64,000 nucleotides of DNA from Miscanthus floridulus (GCF_019320115.1 NC_089584.1:105825111-105889110), one strand, 5' to 3'; shown: positions 22,901 to 35,635, numbered from the stretch's first letter. Numbers and translations: made by a program. Notes: generated from the letters alone by a model not told the origin.

Positions 22901-23303
22901 AATGTTATCTTATGAACTTATCCAACGCAAATCAATCCAAACTTGACTACTAATCAATTATTCATTCAATCATCTCATAGCAAGCAATATTGCATATTTA
23001 TCCAATTCAATCAACTCATATGCACCCAAATAAAATGATCAACAAGAGATGTACCTTGGTTAGCTCATGATCATCCAACTAGCAAGCTTCAACTTAATTA
23101 TTTGCAAGTCATCAAATATATCCAATAAATTACCAACAACTTGAATTATAGCACTTGTATGTTGATAGCACTTAGACTTCACTCAATTTTCACTTGGCAT
23201 TGGGTTTGGATGTGCACTAGACTTCATATCTTGACTCAACATATGATGATCAATATGAAATCGATTGAATTAAGTCTCCAATGCTGATGGTACCTACAAT
23301 CAA
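19942..23303 (-). other. Element A internal region downstream of gag, no pol
   Basis: About 3.4 kb, AT-rich, with many short words such as ACCACTTG. I see no protease, integrase, reverse transcriptase or RNase H motif on either strand. The part next to the polypurine tract (TTTTTGGTAATTGATGAC...) is shared with element B at 32319 onward, so A and B are related families and A looks like a pol-deleted derivative. Confidence 0.65.
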
Positions 23304-25109
23304 TCATCCACTTTTTGATGGTACCCAAACAAGTTTGGGTCCTCTCAAGTTAGGAGCAACATACTTAGGCATAGCCTTAGTATGAATAGCGGGATGTTTT
23401 ATAATAGCAACCATAGAGGTACCATTTCCATCCTTTCTAAGCACATTATTATCAATAATTGAAATAGGCTTAGAAATATCACCTAGGAGACATGAATGTG
23501 CCATGTATCCCCTTTCCCGGCATGAGTAGCACTTTCTCTTTAATTGAGCATTCTCTTCCTTGCTCATATGGTGCTTCTCATTGCCTTGCCTCTCATGGAT
23601 TGCTTGATCCTTTTTCTCAAGCTTGGTAGGACACTTAGAGGCAAAGTGTCCCGTACTTCCACACTTGAAGCACTTGATGTGAGCATAATCTTTCTTCTCA
23701 TCTCAATTCTTGCTCATCATCTTGGCATCTTGAGTTTGCATTGGATGCCTTGCCTTTCCACCCCTTCTTGTTTTCTTCTTCTTTATCATCAAATCACCAC
23801 CATCTTCATGGTTGATCTTGATTTGCTCTTGGGGTGTCTTCTCTTGCTCAACTTATGGCTTTGGTTGGGGCTTCACTTGTTGCTTTACCAATTGCTTGGT
23901 TGGGCACATTGAGGTAAGGTGACCCCAAGTGCGGCACTTGAAGCACTTCACATGCTTGAGCCTATCTTCTTCTTTTATCTTCTTAAGCTTCTCAATGTTA
24001 GGGCAACCATTTGCAAGGTGTCCCGCTTCATGACACTGGTAGCACATGGTATGAGAAAGCTTTCTTTATTGTAGCTTCTTCATCTTTCTTTCTCTCTTTC
24101 TTTCGCCCATTGTCATCTTCTTTTTGAAGCCAAGGCCACACTTGTCACCATAGTTTCTTTGAGTCTTCAACATGTGCTCAAAGGTGACTTTTGAGTTATA
24201 GCACCTCTCTAGCTTGTTGCTCAATTTCTTCACTTCATTTTTGAGCTCATTGTTCTCCTTCAAAAGGTTAGTCTCACAAGACATAGAAGTAGAACAAGCA
24301 TCTAATTGTGAAGAGTATGGCATATCTAATAAATCATCACAAGTGGTAGATACATGCTTCTTGCCTACATCACAAGGGTTAGCAACATTTTACAATTTAT
24401 CATTTGATCCATGTGATGAGCCCTCATTATTTTTAAGTTTCTTTGTAAACACTTTAATGAGAGAAGCATGTTGTTCTAATAATTCATCATGAGATGCAAG
24501 TAGTATCTCATGATTCAATTTTAGCTCATCATGTGAAGATTTATAAGCATCAAGTAATTTCTTATGTTCTTCACAGGAGTTCTTTAGAAATGAGTTTTTG
24601 TTTTCTAAGTTCAATGTTTTAGCTTTCTCATTTTCTAAAGACATGGTCATGCTAGCAAGTCTACTAACAAGCTCATCATATGAATCAACATTATCAACCA
24701 CATTGTCATTTGTTACCTTGGTGTCACCTTGTGACATGAAGCAATGTGGTGATGTAGTTGGAGAGCTTGTAGTAGCATCTTCATCATGGCTTGAGCATGA
24801 ACCATCATCACCATCAAGTGTGCATGGGGTAGCATCATCACTTGCAACACTTGTGGCATCATCATCAACCTTGTCAAGTGAACTTGTAGTAGATCGATCA
24901 TCATCATCATCACTTGACCATGAGGTGGAGCAATCTTCCACAATCACCAAATTGTGGTTATGCTCAACACACTCATGCACCTCCTTCTTGGGCTCATCTT
25001 CATCATTGGAGACCGTCCCATACTTCTCATTTAGATAACTCCAAATCTCATGGGCGGTCTTCATGTCAATGATCTCTCCAAATATACAATCATGCAAAGA
25101 TCTGGGCAT
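23304..25109 (-). pseudogene. Element A gag polyprotein, broken
   Basis: The minus-strand frames include TAHEIWSYLNEKYG (the copia gag UBN2 segment, near 25055), then long coiled-coil and Ser/Asp-rich parts. Three CCHC-like knuckles follow: CYQCHEAGHLANGC (about 24045), CFKCRTWGHLTSMC (about 23945) and CYSCRERGYMAHSC (about 23515; Tyr replaces Gly-His order). Gag packages the RNA. Several stops and frame changes separate the pieces (24390, 24066, 23853, 23304). The N-terminal gag part before 25109 is degraded. Confidence 0.75.
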
Positions 25110-25325
25110 TTCTCTTGTGCTTGAGCTAGATTATCTTCATCCAACACATGAGAAAAGCCTACATCTACCATCCACCACATTTGAGGGCAAATAAACTTAA
25201 AATTATATATCATCCAATTTTTTCATCGTGTAAAGTGTGTGCCATAAAAAATGTGTGGACAATCAACATCTAGCTCATAAACCGCAATCCTCTCAGGTCA
25301 GTGAAGACCACAAATGAGAGACCTA

Positions 25326-25337
25326 GCTCCGATACCA
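25326..25337 (-). other. Element A primer binding site
   Basis: On the minus strand TGGTATCGGAGC, two bases from the right LTR (25340). It is one base different from the usual plant tRNA-Met site TGGTATCAGAGC. Confidence 0.8.
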
Positions 25338-25339
25338 CT

Positions 25340-27788
25340 TGTAGGGTCGAGATGGCAGACTAGAGGGGGTGAATAGTCCTTTCTAAAATTAATCGCATCG
25401 GCTAACCGAAACAAGTGCGGAATTAGAACTATCGGTCTAGCCAAGACTACACCCCTCTATCTATGTTCTCTAGCACCTTCCAAAGATACTAATTAAGTAA
25501 CAAAGGTGCCGGGCTAGCTAGAGCTCACCTGACCAATTCTTGGAGCAAGGTCACACAAACCTATGCCACTAGTACTTTAAGCAACAAGAGAGCTCCTACA
25601 CATGCTAGTAAGCAAAAGCACAAAGCCAACTAAGCTCACTAGCAATGCTCAATAACAAGGCAACCAATGCCAAATTAGAGAGCGCAAATACTTAGCTACG
25701 CAAACTAAGCAAAGTGACTAACAAGGTTACACAAACCTAATTAGCCATGCAAGGGAGCTACTTCTATGCTACACAAGCAAGAAGGTAATTAGTAAGCTAC
25801 ATAAGCTAACTAGTTACAAGAGCAACTACACAAGCAAAATGTATATGAAAGTAATTACAAGCTTGTGTAACGGGGATGCAAACCAACAAGAAGAACAATG
25901 TTGACATGATGATTTTTCTCCTGAGGTTCACGTGCTTACCAACACGCCGCGTCCCCGTTGTGTCAACTACGCACTTGGTGGTTCAGCGACTAATTGGCAT
26001 CACCAGCCAAGCCCGCACATTAGGCACCGCAAGAACCTACCCCAAAAGTGAGGGTAGCTCAATGACACGCTCAACTAAAGTTGCTCTTCACGGCTCCCGC
26101 GGGGCGAGCACAATGCCCCTCACAAAGGTCTTCTCCGGAGCACCGCACAAGCTTCTTGTGGGCTTCAACGGAGACGACCACCAAGCCATCTAGAAGGTGG
26201 CAACCTCCAAGAGTTTCAAGCACCACCTAGTGCCACTCGATGCAACCTCAAGATGCAATCACACTAGAATCGCTCTCTCACACAATCGAATGATCACTAT
26301 CAAGTATATGTGAGATGGAGGGCTCCCAAGCACTACTACACAAGCCACCAAGGCTCTAGTGTGCTCAGCTACTGGCCCAAGGCTGACCGTGGCTTCTATT
26401 TATAACCCCATGAACAAATAGAGCCGTTACCCCTTCACTAGGCAAAAGTCAGGATGACCGGACGCTTCGGTCCGATCGACCAGACGCTGGACCTCAGTGT
26501 CCGGTCATGCGATGCACACCACATGTCCCTACTTCAAATACTGTTTGCCCGATCTCAACGGTCATCTATCGACCGGACGCAGCAGCTTGAACTGATCGAA
26601 CTCAGCAACCCCAGTGTCCGGTCGTTTCTAGTAAGGTACCAGACATGACCGGACGCGTCCGGTCGGTCGCGATCGGACGTAGCACCAGCGTCCGGTCACC
26701 TCCACCAACACTGCTCTGCCTGCATCATCATACGTCACCCTGACTGGACGCATATGGCTAGCATCCGGTCACTTCCAGCACCAGTGTCCGGTCAATGACC
26801 GACGCCAGCCCGCTGACCGCTACTACTAACCGGACGCTGGAACCCAGCGTCCGGTCACTGTGTGACTAGAGTCTGGTCCACTCTATGGGACCCTATCTTT
26901 TCTATATAGGGTGCCAATGGCACCATCAGACTGTCCGCACTCTATGGGTGGACACTCCGCCGGTGGAGTTTCAAACCCTTCTCGCCTCCGTTTCATCGCT
27001 GAGTTGATCCACATCAACTCCAACTTCATCTCCTTTGGAAATGTGCCAACACCACCAAGTGTACACCGCTATGTGTATGTGTGTTAGCATTTTCACAATC
27101 ATTTTTCAAAGGGTTAGCCACTCAACTTGCCACGCCACTCAATCCTAGCGACGATGCAAAGTTAGATCACTCGAGTGGCACTAGATGATCAATATGCAAA
27201 CAAGTTTGCCCCTCTTGATAGTATGGCCATCTATCCTAAACCTGGTCACAAACTTCTCTACACACCTATGACTAGTGAAATGAAATGCCCTAGGTTATAC
27301 CTTTGCCTTGCGCATTCCATTCCATCTCCTCCAATGTCGATGCAACACATGCACCAACACAATCAACAATGATATGATCCACTTCATATCATCACGTGAT
27401 CATATTGGTTCATCGATCTTGACTTCACTTGCTTTTCACTGTTACCTTCATCCATCGGCGCCAAGTCTTGCTTAAGCTTCACCGCCACACGGTCCATGGC
27501 TCGAAAGCCTCTGACTTGCCCTTCACGCTTGCAACCGATCCATCAAGCTAAGTCTTGTCTTGATCTTCTCCACCTTGATCACATGACTCATTTGCATGTC
27601 TCATGTGCAATGAGCTCCTTTATCATCACATGTGTGAGCTTTGCAACATCTCCAAGCCATTTTCACCTTCATGGCATATGTTGCTCACACATATGTACCT
27701 ATGGACTAATCACTTGTGTATCTCACATAAACACAATTAGTCCACCTAGGTTGTCACTCAATTACCAAAAGCACACAAGGACCTTTCA
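25340..27788 (-). repeat. Element A 5-prime LTR (right)
   Basis: LTR of about 2449 bp, partner of 17473-19941. Its GC-rich segment (26450-26900) repeats the GTCCGGTC/GACCGGAC words. It ends CCTTTCA at 27788 and is followed by the target duplication ATGAG. Confidence 0.93.
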
Positions 27789-27793
27789 ATGAG

Positions 27794-30062
27794 CTGGGAG
27801 GAGGGGATGAGGTCTCGTCTTTGCCATGGGAGGGACCCTTCCAGTGGCATGCCCTAGGGTAGGAGGGGGAGGACATGCCCTTGGAGCCAGCAGAATCATG
27901 CCAGCCTGCTTCGTTCGGCCATTCTAAGGCGCCCCTAGAGCCGACGGGGACCGTCCATCCTGCTCCGTCTAGGCCTTCTGAGCAGAGGGAAGGTTCGACA
28001 TAGCAGGACAGGGATGGGCAGGCTGGTCCCAAAACATCACCGTCCGATGGCATCGAGGTGAGTAAAAAACTTCACTCCTTCACTCTTAATGGATTTTACC
28101 ATAGACTGATCATCTTGTCTTTTGTAGTGTTGGCGGAGGCGGGACTCTCCTGAGGCTAGTGCCAAAGAAGTGCCTCACCCTTCGGCAGATGCGCCAGGGG
28201 CCATGACGTCGACTAGAGGGGCGTAGCCGGTGGCTATGTCTGCGGGGGAGCAAATAGAGGAGGGCACGTCCAGGGCACCCGTGGTGAATGTGGCGCGACC
28301 GGGTGTGGCCACGACATCACAGGCAGGAACAACACAACTAGGGTCATCATCCGCACGGGTGGCCGTGACATCATAGGAAGAAATGGTGTAGCCAGAGCCA
28401 TCATCCGCATCAATGGTAGCCTCTGCGGTAGGGCGGATGGAGGAGGACACACCTAAGGCATCCATGGCGGACGTGGCACAACCAGGTGCAGCCGTGATGT
28501 CATAGGTGGAGACGACACGATGTGAGCCATCGCCCATGTAGGTGGCCGCATCTATGGTGGGGTAGACAGGAGAGGGTGCACTCGAGGTGTCCTTAGCAGA
28601 TGTGGCGATGGGGTAGGCCTCTGTGTCCACATCTCCCGCCCCCTCTACCGTCAGAGGGGCCGCTTTAGAGGAGTTGCTGCCACAAGAGGGGTCGGCGCCT
28701 CTTGGGATCGATGTGGAGCCATCTCGGTCTCCGGTCTAGGTAGGCGGTGACTCGCATGTGTGGGGAGGATTCCAGATCTAGTGGGTAGACCAGCAGGACC
28801 TAGGGGTTACACTTTTTGCCCTTGATGACGCCGTGGAGGAGAGGGAGTAGGGAAGCATCCACATGGAGGTTGGGACCACAGTTCATGCCCTAACCACCGC
28901 ACTGAGCTCGTTGTGCAACATCATCACCCTAGTTGGCCAGGTATGATGTGATCATGTTTCTGACTCTCATTTTCATTTTCAGCGCCTCTAAGTCTTGTCC
29001 TCTCCACAATCCCTTATGGTCTGCAGCCAGGAGAAGTCCCAATTTCTTCATCGCCAGAAGGACATTTGGGACCACATTGCTGAGGAGACGTGGGTGCGTG
29101 AGGGACTGGCTGCATAGCTCGCTGTCTCCCATCAGCAGGTGGCTGAACTTGCCCCTGTTAGGCGGGAGCTGGCTGACCTCCAAGCTAGGGAGGCAGACAC
29201 TCGCGATCATGCCTATGAGGTTGAGGAGAAACTCACAGCCCTGATTGATAGGGAGCGCATGGATGTCATAGAATCCGAGCATCTACAGAAAGAGCAGGAC
29301 AATTTGTTCTGGGCCATAGAGGAACTCCACACAGAGCGTGACTTGGTTCACTAGGAGCACGCTGACGCCTAGCAATGGATCGACCTCCTCGAGGGCGAGC
29401 TTGAGGGGGAGAGGGACCTAAAGGTTGTGTCTAAGGGCATGGCTGCTAGACTCACCATGGAGGTCAGCCAGCACCAAGAAGAGGTTCAAAGCCTAGAGTC
29501 TGAGGTGATCTAGTAGTGCGATAAGGCGCACAAGCTTTGGGAAGACATGGATAGTAAGGCTCTAGTTCCCCTTGTTGTCTTTCTCCCTAGAATCCACGGT
29601 AGGCCTTTTGACATGGTCGGTATGTGACTCGGACAGGTCTCGACGATAAGGTTGGGGCAGAGGTGATGAAGAGCCATGGCCTGGAGAAGGAGCTCGGTGA
29701 GGTGAAGTCCTCCCTCCTAAAGGAGAACGGTGAGCATGACACCCTACACATCACCATCTAGCTAGTCTGCGATGACCTTGAACTAGCCTGGAGTAGGAGA
29801 TAAGCTCACTCGTGGTCCACGCCATATGGATTATGGGTCAGACACATGAGATCATGAGGGACGCCATGAGGAACACACTTTGCTTTGGCGTTCATCGGTC
29901 GTTTGTGATCTCTCATTCTCATTACGAGAACATCGATCTGGTGATGATGAGCCAAGCCTTCGTGCCTGGTTACTCTAAGGCCGAGCTAGAGGAGATCGAG
30001 GAGTCGGTGGCACCCCTAGCGTAGGAGCTATCTATCAAGATTGAGGATGAGGTCATCTCCTG
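27794..30062 (+). pseudogene. Antisense ORF of Tat-type gypsy element, C-terminal part
   Basis: Continuation of the gene at 16794-17467 after element A. Likely introns are about 28054-28127 (GAG|GTGAGT to TTTTGTAG) and about 28942-28981 (CCAG|GTATGA to TTTTCAG). The middle exon is low-complexity with a repeated unit (PKASMADVAQPGAA-like). The last exon encodes a long coiled coil (RRELADLQAREADTRD, LTALIDRERMDV) and ends with SHYENIDLVMMSQAFVPGY, as in other grass proteins of this group. Many TAG stops (for example near 29116, 29354, 29371 and 29512) and frame changes show decay. Confidence 0.6.
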
Positions 30063-30650
30063 AGGGGTTAGTTAGTTAGGCCAGGCAGCAAACTTGTAAT
30101 AAGTAGACAAATGTTTAACTTTTGTTATGGCCGAACAGACTTTTGGTTCTTCTACCCTTTTTTGTACAAAAAGGTTGATGTGATCTGACCCCTTCTAACA
30201 TTAAGGTTGTAAAGCTTGAGGTGCGGGCAAAAAAACTCTAATCATGCTGGTGAGCCAAAACGCCGTAGCCACTGGGGCGTAGGTTTCTTGTGGTCCGACT
30301 AGTTTTACTCAGCATTTGTATCCGCAACTCTTGCTTCTAGATCTTAACGTAAGGAGGGGATAGGTGCAAAGAATGTTTTTGAATAGATATATTCTTATCT
30401 TATCAGCCCCCGAGTGAGGCCCGACCCCTTGCCATTGCTGGGGTTGGGTATCACTAAAGATAGAGGAAATGATACCGAAACCGATAAGAGAAAGCATCTT
30501 TGCATTTTAGAAATATCATTCTCGATGTTCCAGGCGTCGATGAAGACTTTGCCATCAATGGACTTGAGCTTGTAGGTGCCCAGTTAGAGCACCTCCGCGA
30601 TGATGTATGGTCCCTCCCATGGTGGAGAGAGCTTGTGCCGTCAATGGACT
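30063..30650 (-). pseudogene. Tat-type gypsy fragment: 3-prime internal region and pol C-terminus
   Basis: On the minus strand 30650-30510 reads SPPWEGPYIIAEVL, then LGTYKLKSIDGKVFIDAWN, which is the end of a Tat/Retand integrase. The following part (30500-30063) is noncoding with the GCCCCCGAGTGAGGC word (about 30413-30427) often seen near the 3-prime LTR of such elements. Since pol lies on the minus strand, the plus-strand gene at 16794-30062 is antisense to it, between pol and the missing 3-prime LTR. Confidence 0.6.
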
Positions 30651-30660
30651 ATGAGCTTGT
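30636..30660. other. Templated filler at the Tat/element B junction
   Basis: The 25 bases before the start of the truncated B LTR (30661) nearly repeat 30550-30575 (TGCCATCAATGGACTTGAGC against TGCCGTCAATGGACTATGAG). This looks like a patch copied from about 85 bp away when the LTR end was lost. Confidence 0.55.
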
Positions 30661-32313
30661 AGCTAGCTCTCAAAACTAATTACACTAAAGAGCTTAGCTA
30701 CACTATGAATGTAAATACACAAGTGGTTGAGATGTTTATACTATCATGTAGAGAGGTGTGCCAATCATAAGATGAAGCCAATCAATTACAATAAAGTCCC
30801 GGTGACAAGAGGTGACAATGATTTTTCACCGAGGTTCACTTGCTTACCGGCAAGCTACTCCCCGTTGTGGTGATACACTCACTTAGAGGTTCACACGCTA
30901 ATTGGCATCACATGCCAAACCCTCAATAGGGTGCTACACAACCAACACAAGGTGAGGATCACACAAGCCATGAGCAATCCACTAGAGTACCTTTTGGCTT
31001 CCTACCGGGGAAAGGGCAAGAACCCCTCACAATCACCATGATCGGAGCCGAAGACAAGCACCTTCCTCCACTCAACGATCCTCATTGCACCAAGCCATCT
31101 AGGTGGCGGCAACCACCAAGAGTAACAAGTAAAATCCATAGCGAGACACGAATACCAAGTGCCTCTAGATGCAATCACTCAAGCAATGCACTTGGATTCA
31201 CTCCCAATCTCACAAAGATGATCAATCTATGATAGAGATGAATGGGAGGGCTTTGGCTAAGCTCACAAGGTTGCTATGTTAATACAAATGGCCAAGAGAG
31301 TGAGCTTGAGCTGGCCATGGGGCTTAAATAGAAGCCCCCATGAAATAGAACCATTAGGCTCTCACTTCAGCTCAACTCAGGGCGACCGAACGCGCCGATC
31401 AGATCAACCGGAAGCACCGGCCCTAGCGTCCGATCACCGATCGCCGTCCATGTGTCCCCTGAGTTCAACCTTGTGTGTATGATTTTAACGGTCGACTCGC
31501 TTCCTTGCATGTGTTAAAGAACAACCAGACTCACCAGCGAATGACCTGACTCACCCGCACTGCGTTAGATTAGTTCAACACCACGCACTTCCAACTAATG
31601 ACCGAACATGCCGGTGCTCATGACTACACTATGTTAGGTCACTTCTAGAGAGGTTCCAAAGCTCCCAAACAGTGATCGGACACGTCTGATGCACCTCGAC
31701 CGGATGCAGATCAGCGTCCAGGGCAACACCCTAAGCCGTGCTGCCATAGTTTCTACTGATCGGACTCACTAGGCCTATGTCCAGTCACTTCGTGGCATGA
31801 GTCCGATCACTGTAAAAAGTGAAAACCAACTCCTCCACTTCACCTACTTCTCCACCCTTGCTCAAATGTGCCAACCACCAAGTGTATCACCTTGTGCACG
31901 TGTGTTAGCATATTTTCACAAGCATTTTCAAGGGTGTTAGCACTCCACTAGATCTAAATGCATATGCAATGAGTTAGAACATCTAGTGGCACTTTGATAA
32001 CCGCATTTTGATATGAGTTTCATCCCTCTTAATAGTATGGCTATCGATCCTAAATGTGATTTCACTCGCTAGGTATCTTAATCACCAAACCAAAAATCTC
32101 CTATCAAATTTCACCTTTGCCTTAAACTTTTTGTTTTTCTCTTTCTTCTTTTCCAAGTCCAAGCACTTGATCATCACCATAGTCACACCATCATCATGAT
32201 CTTCATCATTGCTCCGCCACTTGGAATAGTGCCACCTGTCTCATGATCACTTAGATAAATTAGGTTAGCACTTAGGGTTTCATCAATTCACCAAAACCAA
32301 ACTAGAGCTTTCA
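30661..32313 (-). repeat. Element B 3-prime LTR (left), truncated
   Basis: It matches the right LTR from 44399 onward, beginning AGCTAGCTCTCAAAAC. It ends GCTTTCA at 32313 followed by ATCTCCCCCTTTTTGG, the complement of the polypurine tract. It contains diverged forms of the GACCGGACGC words seen in element A. Confidence 0.88.
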
Positions 32314-33850
32314 ATCTCCCCCTTTTTGGTAATTGATGACAAGCCTTTCACAAAGATATGAATTGAATTTCAATTGAATCCATGTTGCTTGCCCAAGCAT
32401 ATTTACCATGTGTAAAAGAATATGGACAAGTTTCATGAACCCTAATTGGTATCAATTGCTCCCCCTACATATGTGCTAAGAGTTTGAATTGAAGATTGCA
32501 CATATGCTTAGATTGGAAATGTAGGAGTCAATTTCTACCAAATGATGCTAAGGTATAAGAGATGGACCTTTGAAGTGTGATACCAATTGGAGTGCACCAA
32601 TATACCATCCTTAGCACCATTAGTAACTAGGCATGCACATAAAAGCTAGAATACCCTGTTAGTGTTAGAGTATGGCAGGGGCCTATTGGGCCTGGGTTGG
32701 ATGTATAGGCCATTAGTGTTAGGGTTAATTAGAGATAAGGGTCGCTTGCTTAGAAGTCAAGTAAACCTCTCTATATAAGGAGAGGAGATGTATCAATCTA
32801 ATCAAGCAAGAATTAAGAAGGAAAACCCTTCCCTCTTGCCTGGCCGTGGGCAAACGCCCCGCGGCCAGCTCTCTCTCACCCTCGCAGCCCTAGCCATGAA
32901 CAGTACCCATGGTACTATAGCGCCGTGGGTACTATAGTGCGGTAGCCACCGTCGCTCCCCTCGACTCTCTCCTCTCAATCCTAGCAGCCACATAACATAC
33001 CCTGTGAGATCAATATTAGAAGCAAGGGTCTAATTTTCATAATATAAACACAAGTCTAGTTACTCAACCTATGCATACTAGTTTTTCATTTCATCATTCA
33101 AACCCACAACTAGTGTACACCAGACAAGCATGAAAATTGAAATTTAAAACTTGTGCCATGCAAGCAAACATATGAAATACACTTTCAAATGCACCAATCA
33201 AGTTTATGAGCTTGTTCTCCCTACTTGTGTGCTCAAATTTCTCAAATTTTTAATTAATCCCATTACTTTGTCATATCTCTCACCTATGTCAAAGTTCTCC
33301 CCCTTAGTGATTACTTTTCCCCCTATCACTTATATCTTTGTTTCTCTCCCCCTTTGTCATCAATGACCATAAAGGTTCAAATTTTAGATACGTTAAGATT
33401 ATTAATATCGATCAATGGGGTGAGCATCATTTTACCCAATTTGGTTTAATCTAGATCACTTGTCAAAGATGTTTAACTTGGTTTGATCCAAGAACAAGTT
33501 TTTTCACACCTCATTTCAAGGGTTGTCTTATACCATGTTGAGTTAAATACTTATAGCTCATTTTCTAGATCAAACACTAGGTTCATAAGCCCACAAACAT
33601 GTCATATGCTACCACTAGATCAAGTCAAGCATAGAAACAATAGTGGTACCATACACGCATCAAATTCATTTGATTTTCATGAATGAGCCTATAACATGTA
33701 AGGAATGACTAGATGCACTAAACAAGTCCTTAGCAACGGATGTATGCCATGCCAATCAACTTTTACCTTGGATTGCTCGAAGGAGAGGCATATCATATAA
33801 GTGGGGGTGCATCAACACATATTTGAGAAATCCAATATGTTCAACTTATT
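32314..33850 (-). other. Element B 3-prime internal noncoding region
   Basis: AT-rich region between the polypurine tract and the end of pol, homologous to the corresponding part of element A. It carries a solo LTR at 32657-32997. No coding motif is seen on either strand. Confidence 0.7.
32657..32997. mobile_element. Solo LTR, 341 bp
   Basis: The sequence starts TGTTAGTG and ends CATAACA, with matching TGTTA/TAACA tips, and is flanked by the perfect target duplication TACCC (32652-32656 and 32998-33002). A TATA-like CTATATAAGG lies at about 32772-32781. The relative in element A (20285-20300) lacks the insertion, which confirms the boundaries. The family cannot be named without a search. Confidence 0.88.
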
Positions 33851-35357
33851 TCTTAGCTTACAAAACCTTTTCTCATCCAATGGCTTGGTGAATATATCGG
33901 CAAGTTGATCTTCGGTGCCCACGCTCTCAATGCAAATGTCCCTTTTTTGTTGGTGATCTCTTATGAAATGATGGCGAACATCAATGTGCTTTGTTCTTGC
34001 ATGTTGAACCAGATTGTTGGTTAGCTTGATTGCACTCTCTTAGTCACATAGAAATGGTACTTCCTTTAACTTGATTCCAAAGTCATTCAAGGTAGCCTTC
34101 ATCCAAAGTATTTGTGCACAACAACTACCGATAGATTTGTATTTGGCTTCGGCGGTTGATAATGCAACACTGTTTTGCTTCTTTGATGACCATGAAACAA
34201 GTGGTCTTCCCAATAATTGACATGTGCCTGAGGTGCTCTTCCTTTCATCCTTGTATCCTGCATAATCCGAGTCAGAGTAACCAACTAGCTCAAATTTTGC
34301 TCATTTGGGATACCACAAACCAACATTATGTGTATGCTTCAAGTATCTTAATATTCTCTATGTAGCCTTCAAATGACTTTCTCTTAGTGAGGCTTGGAAT
34401 CTTACACACATGCATACACTAAACATGACATCTAGCCTTGATGTGGTTACATAGAGTAGGCTTCCAATCATAGATCGATACAACTTTGATCCACCATGTT
34501 GCCACTTGCATCACTATCCAAATTTCCATTTGTTCCCATTGGTGAACTAATGGCCTTTGCTTCATTCATGCCAAACTTCTTGAGCATGTCTTTTATGTAC
34601 TTGCCTTGACTCACAAATGTACCATTCTTCAATTGCTTATTTTAAAGACCAAGGAAGTAACTCAACTCTTCAATCATGGACATCTCAAACTCATTAGCCA
34701 TCATTTTTCCAAACTCTTCACAAAAGTCTTGATTGGTTGATCCAAATATGATGTCATCAACATAGATTTGCAACACAAACAAGTCTTACCAATCTTCTTA
34801 GTGAAAAGGGTGGTGTCAACCTAGCCCATTATGAACCCTTTGGACAGTAGGAAATCCCTCAACCTCTCGTACCATGCCCTAGGTGTTTGCTTCAAGCCAT
34901 ACAATGCCTTCTTCAACTTGTACACACGGTCAGTTTTCTTGTCATCTTCAAAACCGGGAGGTTGCTCAACATATACTTCTTCATTGATGTAGCCATTTAG
35001 GAATGCACTCTTGACATCCATTTGATAGAGCTTGATGTTGTGGGCACAATCATAGGCTAGCAAGATTCTAATTGCTTTCAATCTAGCAACCATGGCATAT
35101 GTTTCTCTAAAGTCAAGACCTTCAACTTGTGTATAGTATTGTGCTACCAATCTTCCTTTGTTCCTTACTACTATCTCATATTGATCTTGCTTGTTTCTAT
35201 AGACCCATTTGGTTCCAATCACGTTACGGTTCTTTGATCTTTTCACTAATTCCCATACTTGATTTCTTGTGAAGTTGTTCAATTCTTCATGCATAGCATT
35301 CACCCAATCAATATCCTTCAATGATTCTTTTATCTTGTTTGGTTCAATGGATGACAC
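33851..35357 (-). pseudogene. Element B reverse transcriptase and RNase H, broken
   Basis: The minus-strand frame from 35357 to 34821 reads the copia RT start: WVNAMHEELNNF, VIGTKWVYRNK, YQMDVKSAFLNGYINEEVYV, QPPGFED and KKALYGLKQTPRAWYERL. After a stop (TAG, 34821-34823) and a frameshift near 34785, the catalytic LQIYVDDIIFGS is at about 34770-34740, followed by YFLGL. RNase H traces (SGTCQLLGRPLVSWSSKKQ, DIFTKPLDEKRF) run to about 33870. RT copies the RNA into DNA, and RNase H removes the RNA strand. Confidence 0.85.
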
Positions 35358-35635
35358 AAATGAGAAATGCTCACAAAATTATGCCAATCTTGATCTAGTT
35401 TGCACACCTCTAGAAATATCTCCAATTATAGTGTCCGATGGATGATCTCTTACAATATTAGTTGGTTGGAGTATTGGAACTTGATTGCTTACACTTGATC
35501 ATTGGGTTGAGATGATGTGCTAGCCACTTGATCTTGTTCATTGTCATGAGAGCCACTTGTACTTGCTTGATTAGAATCAACTTGCACATTTGAGTTAGTG
35601 AGCACATGCATTTGATCATCTTCATCATCATTCAC

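Larger units (their letters stand above)
17473..27788 (-). mobile_element. Complete SIRE-like copia element A, gag only
   Basis: Two long direct repeats (17473-19941 and 25340-27788) start TG and end CA and are flanked by a perfect 5-bp target duplication ATGAG (17468-17472 and 27789-27793). On the minus strand a tRNA-Met type primer site (TGGTATCGGAGC, 25326-25337) lies next to the right LTR, and a polypurine tract (AAAAAGGGGGAG, 19943-19954) lies next to the left LTR. The element is therefore transcribed right to left. Only gag is recognisable between the LTRs, so it must depend on another element such as B-type relatives for pol. Confidence 0.92.

Noticed and set aside
28175..28630. 151-residue minus-strand ORF
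   Set aside because: It is the shadow of the repeated low-complexity middle exon of the plus-strand antisense gene.
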